Source: Thiodiazotropha sp037384425
Lineage (GTDB): Bacteria; Pseudomonadota; Gammaproteobacteria; Chromatiales; Chromatiaceae
NCBI GenBank assembly: GCA_037384425.1
Contig: JARROA010000016.1
Location: 1 to 64,000 of the forward strand
DNA: 64,000 nt
Direction of reading: 5' to 3'
Of the stretch, positions 8,750 to 17,910 are shown piece by piece; the stretch's first letter is position 1, and every line of letters starts with the position of its first letter. The translations under genes and the position numbers were made by a program. The notes under the pieces were generated by a model. That model made no database searches. It was given only the letters and a program-made list of their open reading frames with translations, and had not been told where the DNA came from.

Positions 8750-10882
8750 TCATGCGACCCGAATTCCACTGTGATCGAAATCAAGGGGCAGTTCGCGCAC
8801 AGGGCGTCCGCTGGCAGCCATGAGCGCATTGGCCAGTGCCGGCGCCAGCGGGGGGACGCCGGGCTCGCCGATCCCCCCCGGGCTCTCCCGGCTGTCGATG
8901 AAGACGATCTCCATGGGTGGAGTTTCCGCCATCGTGAGTATCGGATAGTTGTGGAAGTTGCTCTGCCTGACGCTTCCACCTTCCACCTCGATCGAGGACT
9001 TCAGGGCGGCACTGAGTCCAAAAATGATCGCTCCCTCCAACTGGGCGCGCGCGATATCGGGATTGACCACGATACCGCAATCCACGACACAGGTGACCTT
9101 GGCGATCTTCAGGCGCGTGCCTTCGGGACGCAGATGAACGACTTCACTGGCATAGCTGCCAAAACCGGCATGGGCCGCTGCACCGAACAGACCCGAGTCA
9201 TAGTCCCACCCCGCCTTTTCCGCAGCCACTTCAAGGGTCTTTCTGAGCCGCGGCGCCTGGGACATCATCTGCAGGCGAAGTTGCAACGGATCCTGGCCGC
9301 CGGCCCTGGCGAGTTCGTCGAAAAAGTGCTCGACGGCGAAGGCGTTATAGTGGTGCTGCACCGAGCGCCAGGGGCCGACCGGCACCGGAGTGTCGAGGTC
9401 GATGAGATCGACACGGATATGGGGAATGTCGTAGGGGAGGGCGTCTGCGCCGCCAAGTCTGGCGCCGGTTCCCTTGATGGTGTGGTGCCAGGCGAGAGGT
9501 CTGCCCCGGCTGTCCAGTGCGCCGCGCATCTCGTGCAGCGTCAGCGGATGGTAGAAGTCGTGCTGCAGGTCCTCTTCGCGGGTCCAGATCAGTTGAACCG
9601 GGCCATCGACGCGCTCGGCGATCTGAGCGACCTCGGTGACATAGTCCTGTTTGAGGCGGCGGCCGAAGCCTCCTCCCAACAGCGTGGTGTTGATTTCGAT
9701 CGAAGTGTCTTCGGCATCGAACAGCTTCCTTTTCAGCTTGTTCGCGGCCTGGGTGAGCTTCGACTGCACCACCTCCTGGGCGGCGTCATAAGCCCGGGTC
9801 GGCGCCTGGGTCGGCGCCCAGATGCGCAGCTTGCCCGCTTCGAAGCTGGCGGTGCAGTTGATCGGCTCCAGCGGAACGTGAGCCTGAAACGGCAGACTGT
9901 AGCGGCTCTCCAGGGCCGCTCCGTCCAGCGCTGATTCAGGTTCTCCCACCCATACCGCAGCTGCGCTGCCTTCTTCCACTTTCAGTTTTTGCAGGTCGTC
10001 GAGGATGGACCTGTTGGAGAGCGTCTGTGTGTCGCCAGACTCCCATTCGATGTCGAGGGCCGCTCTCCCTTTGAAAGCGGTCCAGGTATCCTTCGCCACA
10101 ACGACCACGCCTTGTTCGATGCTGAACACATCGAGCACACCGTTGATATCCAGTGCGCGGGAGGCATCGATGTTTTTCGCTTTGCCGCCGAATACAGGGC
10201 AGTGGGTGATGGTGGCGTACCGCATGCCGGGCAATCGGGTGTCGATGCCGAATCGGGCACTGCCATTGATCTTTTGGGGGCTGTCCAGACGCGGGACCGG
10301 GGTGCCGATGATGCGATAGTCGGACGGCCTTTTGAGCTGGACGCTGTCCGGCATCGGCAGGCTTGCGGCGACAGCAGTCAATTGGCCGTAACTCTGTTCG
10401 CGTCCGGAGCCCGGATGCACCACCTTGCCCCGCTCGGCCCTGCACTCATCGAGCGGGACCTGCCAGCCCTCTGCGGCGGCCTGAAGCAGCATCGTCCGCG
10501 CAATGGCGCCCGCCTGACGCAGGATTGTCCAGGCTTTGCTCACACTGGTGCTGCCGCCGGTCACCTGACGCCCGTAGACCGGTGCCAGGGAGGCATGTTC
10601 GACACCCACCTGGCGCCACTCCACCTCCAGCTCCTCGGCCACCATCATGGGCAACGCGGTGTAGGGGCCCTGACCCATTTCGGATTCGGCGACGATGACG
10701 GTGACGAATCCTTGCGTATCGATTCGGAGCCAGGCATTGGGCATGAACCCGTCGGGGGAGGCGCTATCAGCATCCGGCGCATCGGCAGTGCAACTCCAGT
10801 TGACGCCGAGTACCAGGCTCGCTCCGGTGATCCCGGCACCCAGCTTGAGAAATCTTCGCCGGTCCGGATTGAAAGCGTTCAT
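8750..10882 (-). CDS. Molybdenum hydroxylase large subunit (xanthine dehydrogenase/IorB family), Tat-exported
   Basis: 710 residues. The ATG at 10882 is chosen because it gives a Tat signal (DRRRFLKLGAGITG) and overlaps the small-subunit stop by the ATGA tetranucleotide. The molybdopterin domains show AESEMGQGPYTALP, TGGSTSVSKAW, QAHVPLEPINC, LGGGFGRRL, and GGIGEPGVPPLAPA, which carries the active-site Glu region. The family hydroxylates aldehydes or N-heterocycles such as isoquinoline. There is no FAD subunit and no cytochrome subunit next door, so electrons must leave through the 2Fe-2S partner to an unlinked acceptor. The substrate is unknown; the deaminase gene beside it hints at purine-like compounds, which is weak inference. 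Confidence 0.85.
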   Translation of the reverse strand: MNAFNPDRRRFLKLGAGITGASLVLGVNWSCTADAPDADSASPDGFMPNAWLRIDTQGFVTVIVAESEMGQGPYTALPMMVAEELEVEWRQVGVEHASLAPVYGRQVTGGSTSVSKAWTILRQAGAIARTMLLQAAAEGWQVPLDECRAERGKVVHPGSGREQSYGQLTAVAASLPMPDSVQLKRPSDYRIIGTPVPRLDSPQKINGSARFGIDTRLPGMRYATITHCPVFGGKAKNIDASRALDINGVLDVFSIEQGVVVVAKDTWTAFKGRAALDIEWESGDTQTLSNRSILDDLQKLKVEEGSAAAVWVGEPESALDGAALESRYSLPFQAHVPLEPINCTASFEAGKLRIWAPTQAPTRAYDAAQEVVQSKLTQAANKLKRKLFDAEDTSIEINTTLLGGGFGRRLKQDYVTEVAQIAERVDGPVQLIWTREEDLQHDFYHPLTLHEMRGALDSRGRPLAWHHTIKGTGARLGGADALPYDIPHIRVDLIDLDTPVPVGPWRSVQHHYNAFAVEHFFDELARAGGQDPLQLRLQMMSQAPRLRKTLEVAAEKAGWDYDSGLFGAAAHAGFGSYASEVVHLRPEGTRLKIAKVTCVVDCGIVVNPDIARAQLEGAIIFGLSAALKSSIEVEGGSVRQSNFHNYPILTMAETPPMEIVFIDSRESPGGIGEPGVPPLAPALANALMAASGRPVRELPLDFDHSGIRVA

Positions 10883-11355
10883 GTCTGTTCCCCCTCTCCG
10901 CGACCCGAGGACGCCGCCAGCTTGATCGCCTGCCGGATCCGCGGATAGGTGCCGCAACGGCAGATCACGCCGGACATGGCCTGATCGATCGCTTCGTCAC
11001 TGGGGTCGGCATCCGTCTCCAGCAGGGCGATGGCCGTCAGGATCTGTCCGGATTGACAATAGCCGCACTGGGGAACCTGCAGGGTCTCCCAGGCTCGCTG
11101 TACGGGATGGCTGTTGTCCTCGGAGACCCCCTCGATGGTGGTGATCCGACGCCCCTCCAGGCGGGAGATCGGTGTCACACAGCTGCGCACCGGCTTGCCG
11201 TCCACCAGCACGGTGCAGCTACCGCAGACACCGATGCCACAACCGTATTTGGTACCGGTCAGGGCCAGTTCATCGCGCAGCACCCACAGCAGGGGGGTGT
11301 CCGGGGCGGCCTCTATCTGATGCGCTGTCTTGTTGATGGTTAACTTCATTGGCAT
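10879..11355 (-). CDS. Molybdenum hydroxylase 2Fe-2S small subunit (IorA/CoxS type)
   Basis: 158 residues with both cluster motifs of the family: an N-terminal plant-ferredoxin-type site GCGIGVCGSC plus a later Cys (SCVTP), and a C-terminal helical-domain site CGYCQSGQ with CRCGTYPRI. It transfers electrons from the molybdenum centre of the partner encoded immediately downstream (4-bp overlap, translational coupling). It has no signal peptide of its own, so it presumably travels through the Tat pathway folded with the large subunit, as known for this family. Confidence 0.9.
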   Translation of the reverse strand: MPMKLTINKTAHQIEAAPDTPLLWVLRDELALTGTKYGCGIGVCGSCTVLVDGKPVRSCVTPISRLEGRRITTIEGVSEDNSHPVQRAWETLQVPQCGYCQSGQILTAIALLETDADPSDEAIDQAMSGVICRCGTYPRIRQAIKLAASSGRGEGEQT

Positions 11356-11399
11356 GTTGACTGGGGCTGACTTGGTTCGGTTCGGGCCAGTCCGGGAGG

Positions 11400-11876
11400 T
11401 CAGTAGTCGACCCGTTTGTCACTGGCCAGCCAGGTGAGAAAGAGCTCCTTGCTCTGTTGTCGGCAGCGCTGTTCGGTCTGTAGATCCTGTTGATTCAGAG
11501 GTTGGTGCATGGCTGAGCGGATGCGGTGGTCATCGAAACCGACCTCGGCGGCATCCTCGGCCGTAGCCCCGTAGACCAGGTGTCCGATACGCGCCCAGTA
11601 TATCGCGCCCATGCACATGGGGCAGGGTTCACAGGTCGTGTAGAGCGTGGCTTGCGGGAGGTGGAACCGGCCGAGTGAGTCACAGGCCTCGCGAATGGCG
11701 AGCATCTCCGCATGGGCGGTGGGGTCCTGGCGGTGTACGACCTGATTCCAGCCCCGGCCGACCACCCGGTCCGCAACTACCACTACGGCACCGAAGGGGC
11801 CGCCGTGGCCGAGCTCGACACCCTGGCTGGCCAGATCGAGCGCCTGTTGCATGAAATGCTCGTGTCGGTTCGGCAT
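11400..11876 (-). CDS. Nucleoside/guanine deaminase, cytidine-deaminase superfamily
   Basis: 158 residues with the zinc site HAEM (proton-shuttling Glu) and PCPMC, framed by GPFGAVVV and YGATAEDAAEVGFDD. The spacing and the tail resemble bacterial guanine deaminase (GuaD-like) more than the tRNA adenosine deaminase TadA. It would convert guanine to xanthine in the cytosol. It is encoded on the same strand as the 2Fe-2S/molybdenum hydroxylase pair just downstream and 9 bp after the ABC permease stop, so it could be cotranscribed with either. Confidence 0.75.
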   Translation of the reverse strand: MPNRHEHFMQQALDLASQGVELGHGGPFGAVVVVADRVVGRGWNQVVHRQDPTAHAEMLAIREACDSLGRFHLPQATLYTTCEPCPMCMGAIYWARIGHLVYGATAEDAAEVGFDDHRIRSAMHQPLNQQDLQTEQRCRQQSKELFLTWLASDKRVDY

Positions 11877-11885
11877 CGCTCCTAG

Positions 11886-12884
11886 CTATTCCCAGCGGAA
11901 GGTTTTCGATCCGATGGTGACAAAAACGATGGAGAAGAGCGCAAGAATCACCAGCTGATGCGCCACGTCCGCTATCCCCGCCCCTTCGATCATCACTGCC
12001 CTCGCCGCATCGATCATGTGTGTCAACGGAAGTAGGAGAGAGAGATTCTGCACCAGGGGGTGCGAGCCTTCAAGCGAGAACCAGACGCCGGAGAGCAGCA
12101 TCATCGGCCAGCTGAGCAGGTTCAGCAGGCCGTTGGCGGCCTCCTCACTGGTGATGCGCGCGGCGATCAGCAGTCCCACGCTGATCATGCTGAGGGCACC
12201 GAGGATCAATATCAGCAACAGCAGCCAGTAGGAGCCGGCCATGCGAAAATCGACCACCAGATTGGTTCCCATGTAGACCATGGTGGTCACCGCCACGATC
12301 ATCAGCATGCGGGAGACGATCTGTGCCGAGAGAAACTCAAAGGCGCTCAAGGGGGTCGCGCGCAGGCGCTTGAGCACACCGTTTTTGCGGTAGCGTACGA
12401 TCACGTAGCCGACACCGAAGAGGGCGCTGAACATGATGTTCATGCCGAGCACGCCGGGAATCAGCCAGTCGACGTAGCGGATCTCACGGCCGCTCACGGC
12501 TTCGCGCTGGAGCGGGTAGGGGACCAGGATCTGCTCCAGCAGATAGCCCTTGGGCGAGGTGCTGTTGACCCAGTAGCGCGCCCCTTGCGGGTCGAGCAGC
12601 AGATCCAGCTGATGGCGATCGACCTTGTCGATGGCACGCGCAAGATCGTCGACCGGAATGAACTCCAGGTAGCGGGTCTGGAGGAACTGCTGCAGCTTTG
12701 AGCCTTCCGGGACCTGCCCGTAGAGGGCCACTTTGTAGAGCTCCTCCTGGCCGGTGGAAAACATGAAGGCGAAACCCATGACGATCAGCACCGGCATGAT
12801 GAAGTTCCAGCCCAGTGCGGTGCGGTCGCGCAGAAATTCCAGATTGCGGGCCTGCAGGGCGGCGAGAAAGCGGCGAAAGGACAT
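11886..12884 (-). CDS. ABC-2 type transporter permease
   Basis: 332 residues from the ATG at 12884, which begins MSFRRFLAALQARNLEF; the longer frame to 13076 adds low-hydrophobicity sequence with no family support. Topology is ABC-2-like: one N-terminal segment (TALGWNFIMPVLIVMGFAF), a ~130-residue external loop, then five C-terminal segments including the VDWLIPGVLGMNIMF start and the LLSWPMMLLSGVWF / LPLTHMIDAARAVM pair typical of DrrB/NodJ/YhhJ-type permeases. It works with the ATPase encoded just upstream. The exported substrate is unknown. Confidence 0.8.
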   Translation of the reverse strand: MSFRRFLAALQARNLEFLRDRTALGWNFIMPVLIVMGFAFMFSTGQEELYKVALYGQVPEGSKLQQFLQTRYLEFIPVDDLARAIDKVDRHQLDLLLDPQGARYWVNSTSPKGYLLEQILVPYPLQREAVSGREIRYVDWLIPGVLGMNIMFSALFGVGYVIVRYRKNGVLKRLRATPLSAFEFLSAQIVSRMLMIVAVTTMVYMGTNLVVDFRMAGSYWLLLLILILGALSMISVGLLIAARITSEEAANGLLNLLSWPMMLLSGVWFSLEGSHPLVQNLSLLLPLTHMIDAARAVMIEGAGIADVAHQLVILALFSIVFVTIGSKTFRWE

Positions 12885-13101
12885 GGCGAGATTTAGGATG
12901 GTCCTGAAATGGGCAATATAACGCAATCGGCGGGGAATTGCCGGATGGGTTTGCAGGCGTGTGTGACGGCACTCTGTGTGCGTCAAAGGCACGACTTCCG
13001 AGCTTTGTGGTGGGCAGGGCTCCACCCTACACCCGGGGAAGAACAGTAGGGGGGCCTCCCTCACCAATCCCTCCACGGTATCGGAATCGATGGCTGACCG
13101 G

Positions 13102-13983
13102 CTAACCCCGCAGGTGGTGTCCTGTCAGCTCAAGGAACAGGTCTTCCAGGGTGGGTGAGCGGACCTGCAGCTGGTGCAGGGAGATCTGCTGTTGCAGCAG
13201 ATGACGGATGGTGGTGTCGATGTCCTTGGTGAGTATCTCCACCTGACCATCCTGCGGCAGCAGGGTGGCTGCAGGATCGGGTCTGTAATCCTCGGGCAGT
13301 GAGCTTTGGGGCAGGGTGATCACCGAGTTGTCGAAGTGGTCGGCGAGCAGGGTCTTGGGGTTGCCCTGGGCGATGATCTCGCCGCGGTCGATGATGATGA
13401 TCTCGTCGCAGAGCTCGTAGGCCTCCTCCATGTAGTGGGTGGTTAGCACCAGGGTCTTGTTCTCCGCCTTGATCTGCTTCACCTGGCTCCAGAGATTGCG
13501 CCGCGACTGGGGATCGAGGCCGGTGGTCGGTTCGTCGAGAAACACCACTTCCGGATTGTTGATCAGAGCGATCGCCAGCAACAGCCGTTGTTTCTGTCCG
13601 CCGGAGAGCTTGCGCGTGTCGCGATCGAGAAACTCCTCCAGCACGCAGACCTCCACCAGCTCCTCGATCGGCCGCGGATTGCTGTAGAACTGCTGGAACA
13701 TCTTCAGCACCTCGTCGACCCGGATGTACTCCTGCAGGGCGGTGTGCTGGAACATGATGCCGGCCTCGTCGCGAAAGCGCCGGCCCAGGGGTTCGCCCTT
13801 GTAGCGGATGGTGCCGGAGGTCGGGGTCTTGATCCCCTCGAGCATCTCCACCGTGGTGGTCTTGCCGGCGCCGTTGGGACCCAACAGGCCAAAGCAGACA
13901 CCACGCGGGATCTGGAAGCTGATGTCGTTGACCGCCAGTATGCTGCCGCCGTAGCGTTTGCTCAGGTTTTCGACCTCGATCAT
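13102..13983 (-). CDS. ABC-2 exporter ATP-binding protein
   Basis: 293 residues with a complete nucleotide-binding domain: Walker A GPNGAGKTT (about 35-43), Q-loop MFQHTALQE, signature LSGGQKQR, Walker B VVFLDEPTTGLD and H-loop TTHYMEEA. The ~75-residue C-terminal extension is typical of drug or polysaccharide ABC-2 ATPases (CcmA/DrrA-like). A 217 bp gap separates it from the permease on the same strand. The HDOD gene lies 25 bp upstream on the same strand, so the three may be one transcript. Confidence 0.9.
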   Translation of the reverse strand: MIEVENLSKRYGGSILAVNDISFQIPRGVCFGLLGPNGAGKTTTVEMLEGIKTPTSGTIRYKGEPLGRRFRDEAGIMFQHTALQEYIRVDEVLKMFQQFYSNPRPIEELVEVCVLEEFLDRDTRKLSGGQKQRLLLAIALINNPEVVFLDEPTTGLDPQSRRNLWSQVKQIKAENKTLVLTTHYMEEAYELCDEIIIIDRGEIIAQGNPKTLLADHFDNSVITLPQSSLPEDYRPDPAATLLPQDGQVEILTKDIDTTIRHLLQQQISLHQLQVRSPTLEDLFLELTGHHLRG

Positions 13984-14008
13984 GCTCGTGGGGCGGTCTC
14001 TGGCCGGT

Positions 14009-14848
14009 TCATGAGAGGAACATGACCTCGATGTTTTGCATGTCGTCGGCTACCCCTTCGATATCGATGATGTTGATCTCGGTCTCGACGCCGACCTTCT
14101 GGAAGGCAGGGACTCCGGCCCAGTCGGTCATCGGTACACTGTTGGGTTTGCCGACCAGGGTCTCCAGACGCGCCACCATCACCACGTCGGCGTAGTCGGC
14201 CTCCCCCTCGCTCTGGTAATCGAGATCGAGAAAATGTTCGGTGACCTTGACCAGGGAGGCGGGGAAGTCCCACATCTTCAGGATACGCGTGCCGACTGTG
14301 GGGCTCAGGGCCGTGATCACGCGGTCGAGCTCGGCGGGATTCTCCAGCAGTTCTTCGTAGTTCTCGGCCATCGCCAGCACCGGCAGGGCGCCGATGTTGT
14401 GAATCAGACCGGCCAGCATGGCCTGATCCTTGTCCAGATGATCGAGATTGCCGGCCAGCACCCGGCTGAGGGCGGCAATCTGCACACTCTCCTCCCATAC
14501 CTGACGGAACTTCTGGTCCAGCAGGTCGTGGGTGGCCTGGAAGATCTGCTGCATGATGAGGCTGACCACCAGGCTGCGCACCAGCCGCACGCCCAGCCGG
14601 GTCACCGCCATCTGCACACTGTCGATCTGTACCCGTCCCCGGTAGAGCGGGCTGTTCGCCACCTGCAGCAGGCGGGCGGAGAGGGCGGCGTCGGTGGCGA
14701 CGATGTCGGCCACCTGTTTGGCGGTGCTGTTCTCTTTCTCCACCGCATCGCGCACCTGGATCGCCACCTCGGGCAGGGTGGGCAGGGTCAGCCGGTTGCT
14801 GTCGATGGCTTGGTTCAGGGTATCGAGAAAGGCGTGTTCGTCGATCAT
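14009..14848 (-). CDS. HDOD domain protein
   Basis: 279 residues. The HDOD core is seen in LPTLPEVAIQVRDAVEKENSTAKQVADIVATDAALSARLLQVANS-like helices (about 21-68) and the LAGLIHNIGALPVL helix near 146-159, where the metal-binding HD pair of true HD hydrolases is altered (HN). The domain is regarded as a non-catalytic relative of HD phosphohydrolases used in signalling. It precedes the ABC ATPase gene on the same strand. No partner domain (GGDEF, EAL, kinase) is fused. Confidence 0.85.
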   Translation of the reverse strand: MIDEHAFLDTLNQAIDSNRLTLPTLPEVAIQVRDAVEKENSTAKQVADIVATDAALSARLLQVANSPLYRGRVQIDSVQMAVTRLGVRLVRSLVVSLIMQQIFQATHDLLDQKFRQVWEESVQIAALSRVLAGNLDHLDKDQAMLAGLIHNIGALPVLAMAENYEELLENPAELDRVITALSPTVGTRILKMWDFPASLVKVTEHFLDLDYQSEGEADYADVVMVARLETLVGKPNSVPMTDWAGVPAFQKVGVETEINIIDIEGVADDMQNIEVMFLS

Positions 14849-14945
14849 GCGCGTATCGGGTCCTTAAACAGATGAACGGGCTACCGGTTATCAGCGTGGG
14901 GTCGTTTCGTGATTTCGGTATTTTGACTCTGTATCGCTCGCTTAA

Positions 14946-14963
14946 GCGGATTCTTAAATCCGC
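14946..14963 (-). terminator. Possible weak terminator hairpin after ygfZ
   Basis: A perfect 7-bp inverted repeat, GCGGATT-CTTA-AATCCGC, lies 17 bases after the ygfZ stop on the minus strand and ahead of the HDOD start. It lacks a clean T-tract, so termination is only plausible. Confidence 0.35.
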
Positions 14964-14979
14964 CTCCCTGCTGCTTGCC

Positions 14980-15972
14980 CTATTCGGCGAAGGGGTAGGG
15001 GAGTTCCTGCAGTTGCAGGCGAGGTCCCGCTTCCCCGAGACAGACCTGGTCGGCCTCCGCACTGGCGGTCTCGATCACCGCCAGCAGGTCATAGCCGTCG
15101 TTGGCCGGTCGGGCGTCCACCACCTTGCCGCTGCCCTGTCCCGAGGTGCTGCCGGGGGAGAAGAGGTCGTCCCCGGCCTTGGGCGGCGTGTCGGAGACCA
15201 CGTGGGCCAGATACATGCGGCGCTTGAGCTTGCCCAGATACTGCATGCGGGCCACCACCTCCTGCCCGGTATAGCAACCCTTGGTGAAACTGACGCCATC
15301 CACCAGCTGCATATTGGTCATCTGCGGCACGAAGGCCTCGCTGGTGGCCGGGTAGATGATGGGTACGCCGGCACGGATATCCTGCAGGGCCCAGAAATCG
15401 TCCCCCATGCGTACCGCTTCCGACTCCGCCGCCTGCCAGAACGCCGTCAGCGACTCCACGGGACCCAGCAGCTCGAATCGGGGCAGGGCGCCCGGCATAC
15501 GGATCAGGCTGAGGTCCTCCTGCTGGGTCACTTCGTTGGCCTCGCTCGGGATCGAAGCGAAGCGGTCTTGCAGCAGGCGCTCGGCGCAGTTGCCGGTGAG
15601 TCCCAGGCGCATCAGCTGGTCCGAGACGTCGGTCATGGTGACCTTCGACATCAGCACGTACATGCCGAGTCGCTTGAGCATCGGCGACAGGTTTTCCATG
15701 GGCGTCTGCAGATAGTAGGCCTCGCCGCGGCGAAAACAGCGGAAGTTGGCCAGCATGCGGCCCTTGGGCGAACACCAGCCGGCCAGGTTGCTGTGCGCCT
15801 CGGTGACCTGACGCATGTCGTTGGTGAGCTGACCCTGAAGAAACTTTTCCGCGTCCTCCCCCTCGACCCGGATCAGCCCGAAGTGGGTGAGGTCGTTGAG
15901 GGCGCACTCGGGTTCGCCGGCGGGCTCCGTGATGGGCCGGGACTGCAGGAAATCGGACCAGGCTGTATTCAT
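14980..15972 (-). CDS. ygfZ: tRNA-modifying/folate-binding protein YgfZ
   Basis: 330 residues, the usual YgfZ length. The diagnostic motif KGCYTGQE is present (Cys for function in YgfZ), with FLQGQLTNDM near the N terminus and a final beta-barrel segment. YgfZ binds tetrahydrofolate and helps assembly or repair of certain Fe-S enzymes such as MiaB. I chose ATG 15972 (MNTAWSDF; AGGAG 12 bases upstream); an ATG 48 bases earlier is possible. It is divergent from the RNase II family gene, the two starts being ~110 bp apart, so both promoters lie in 15973-16083. Confidence 0.9.
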   Translation of the reverse strand: MNTAWSDFLQSRPITEPAGEPECALNDLTHFGLIRVEGEDAEKFLQGQLTNDMRQVTEAHSNLAGWCSPKGRMLANFRCFRRGEAYYLQTPMENLSPMLKRLGMYVLMSKVTMTDVSDQLMRLGLTGNCAERLLQDRFASIPSEANEVTQQEDLSLIRMPGALPRFELLGPVESLTAFWQAAESEAVRMGDDFWALQDIRAGVPIIYPATSEAFVPQMTNMQLVDGVSFTKGCYTGQEVVARMQYLGKLKRRMYLAHVVSDTPPKAGDDLFSPGSTSGQGSGKVVDARPANDGYDLLAVIETASAEADQVCLGEAGPRLQLQELPYPFAE

Positions 15973-16083
15973 GGCTGCAAACGGCTCCTGGGTTTGAGCG
16001 AAGACAGTGCGTATCATACCCGATCCCACAGGGGGTGAAACTCCCGCCTGTGTTCCGGAAATCGAAACCCGCGGAAACGACCG

Positions 16084-17895
16084 ATGAGTAAAATGACCCC
16101 GGGCGCCCTGGTGCTCTACAAAATCCGCCCCGCCCGTGTGACCGAGGTGAGCGATAAGATCGGCCTGGAACTGGAGGGCGGCAAGACCAAGCGCGTGCGC
16201 GACAAGGATGTGGTGCTGCTGCATCCCGGCCCGCTCTCCAGTCTCAACCAGTTGACACCTCTGCAGGGGGATGTGAGCGAGACCTGGGAGCTGCTGGAGG
16301 GCGGAGAGACCGATATCGGTGAGTTCAGCGCGCTCATCTATGGTGACTACACCCCGGCCAGCGCCTGGGCAGCCTGGCAACTGGTGGCGGAGGGTGTCTA
16401 CTTCGAGGGCGAGCCCGACGCCATCCGGGCGCGGCCGGCGGCCCAGGTCGAGGCGGATATCGCCGAACGGGAGCGGAAGGCGGCCGAGGCCAGGGCCTGG
16501 GACGACTTCATACATCGGGTCGAGGCGGGCAGCATCATCGAGGAGGATCGCAAGATCCTCGGCGAGGTGGAACAGTTGGCGCTGGAAAAACGCAGTGGCA
16601 GCCGCATCCTGCAGGCCCTGGGTGTGCAGGAGACCCCGGCCAATGCCCATCGGCTGCTGGTCAGCACCGGCTATTGGGAGGCCAATGAGAACCCTTACCC
16701 GCGCCGCGCCGATATCGATATGCGCACCCCTGATCATCCGTTACCGCCGTTGCCGGAAGAGGCGCGCCGTGATCTTACCGGTCTCACCGCCTTCGCCATC
16801 GACGACGAGGACAATCAGGATCCGGACGACGCCATCAGCCTCGACGGCGAGCGCATCTGGGTTCACGTGGCCGACGTGGCGGCGCTGGTGGCGCCCGACT
16901 CCCCGATGGACCAGGAGGCGCGCAGTCGCGGCGCCAATCTCTATCTGCCCGATCGGGTGGTGCCGATGCTGCCACCGGCCATCACCGACCTGCTCGGATT
17001 GGGACTGCAGCAGCGATCGCCGGCGCTCTCCATCGGTTTCGTGCTGAACGAGGAGGCGGTGCCGGAGCAGGTGGAGATCCAGCCCAGCTGGCTGTCGGTG
17101 CAGCGGATCAGCTATGCCGCGGCCGAGGAGCGCCTGCAGGAGCCCCTGTTCGCCGCCCTGCGGGCGCAGAGCCAGCGTTATCGCGCCCGCCGCATGGCCG
17201 CCGGCGCCGCCGCCATCGATCTTCCGGAGGTGAAACTCAAGGTGAGCGGCGGCGAGGTCGAGATCCATCCCCTGCCGCGGCTGGAGAGCCGGGAACTGGT
17301 CACCGACTTGATGCTGATGGCGGGGGAGGCGGTGGCCCGCTACTGCCAGGCCAATGGCGTCGCCATCCCCTACGCCACCCAGGCGTCGCCCGACCAGCCC
17401 GCCGCGCCCGCCGACCTGGCGGGGATGTATGCCTATCGCCGCTTTTTCAAACCGACCCAGGTCAAGACCCAGCCCGAACCCCACTCAGGGCTCGGGCTCT
17501 CGGACTACACCCGCGCCACCAGTCCGCTGCGGCGCTACTCCGATCTGCTGACCCATCAGCAGTTACGGGCCCACCTGGCCGGCAGGGAACCGCTCGACAT
17601 CCACGCCGTCTCGGAACGCATCGTCCTCGCCGAGACGGGAGGCATGGCGAACCGGAAAACCGAGCGGTTGTCCAACAACCACTGGCGGTTGATCTTCCTG
17701 CGCGATCATCCCGAGTGGCAGGGCGATGCGATCATCGTGGCCAAAGAGGGAGAACGTGCCACGGTACTCATACCCGAACTGGGCATGGAGGCAAAAGTGC
17801 GCATCAAGGGACAGGCGGGACTCAACGATACCGTCAGGTTGAAACCCCGGGAGATCGACCTTCCGGATCTGACCTGTTATTTCCGGGTCCTATAG
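16084..17895 (+). CDS. RNase II/R family exoribonuclease
   Basis: 603 residues. The catalytic RNB domain begins near 235 with AIDDEDNQDPDDAISL, which carries the metal-binding aspartates, and ends with TRATSPLRRYSDLLTHQQL (about 475-493). The C-terminal ~70 residues are S1-like (VAKEGERATVLIPELGMEAKVR). The N-terminal region lacks recognisable cold-shock domains and the protein is shorter than E. coli RNase II (644), so it matches the RNB subfamily with a replaced N terminus. Expected activity is processive 3'-5' RNA degradation. A lipoprotein gene follows 15 bp downstream. Confidence 0.85.
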   Translation: MSKMTPGALVLYKIRPARVTEVSDKIGLELEGGKTKRVRDKDVVLLHPGPLSSLNQLTPLQGDVSETWELLEGGETDIGEFSALIYGDYTPASAWAAWQLVAEGVYFEGEPDAIRARPAAQVEADIAERERKAAEARAWDDFIHRVEAGSIIEEDRKILGEVEQLALEKRSGSRILQALGVQETPANAHRLLVSTGYWEANENPYPRRADIDMRTPDHPLPPLPEEARRDLTGLTAFAIDDEDNQDPDDAISLDGERIWVHVADVAALVAPDSPMDQEARSRGANLYLPDRVVPMLPPAITDLLGLGLQQRSPALSIGFVLNEEAVPEQVEIQPSWLSVQRISYAAAEERLQEPLFAALRAQSQRYRARRMAAGAAAIDLPEVKLKVSGGEVEIHPLPRLESRELVTDLMLMAGEAVARYCQANGVAIPYATQASPDQPAAPADLAGMYAYRRFFKPTQVKTQPEPHSGLGLSDYTRATSPLRRYSDLLTHQQLRAHLAGREPLDIHAVSERIVLAETGGMANRKTERLSNNHWRLIFLRDHPEWQGDAIIVAKEGERATVLIPELGMEAKVRIKGQAGLNDTVRLKPREIDLPDLTCYFRVL

Positions 17896-17910
17896 GAGAG
17901 GAGGCCTTGC

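Noticed and set aside
8174..9934. Open frame of 586 codons on the plus strand opposite asnB and the molybdenum hydroxylase
   Set aside because: It runs antisense to two well-supported genes and has no recognisable domains; long antisense frames are common in GC-rich genes.
14872..16038. Open frame of 388 codons opposite ygfZ
   Set aside because: Antisense to ygfZ, which shows the KGCYTGQE signature; the frame lacks recognisable motifs.
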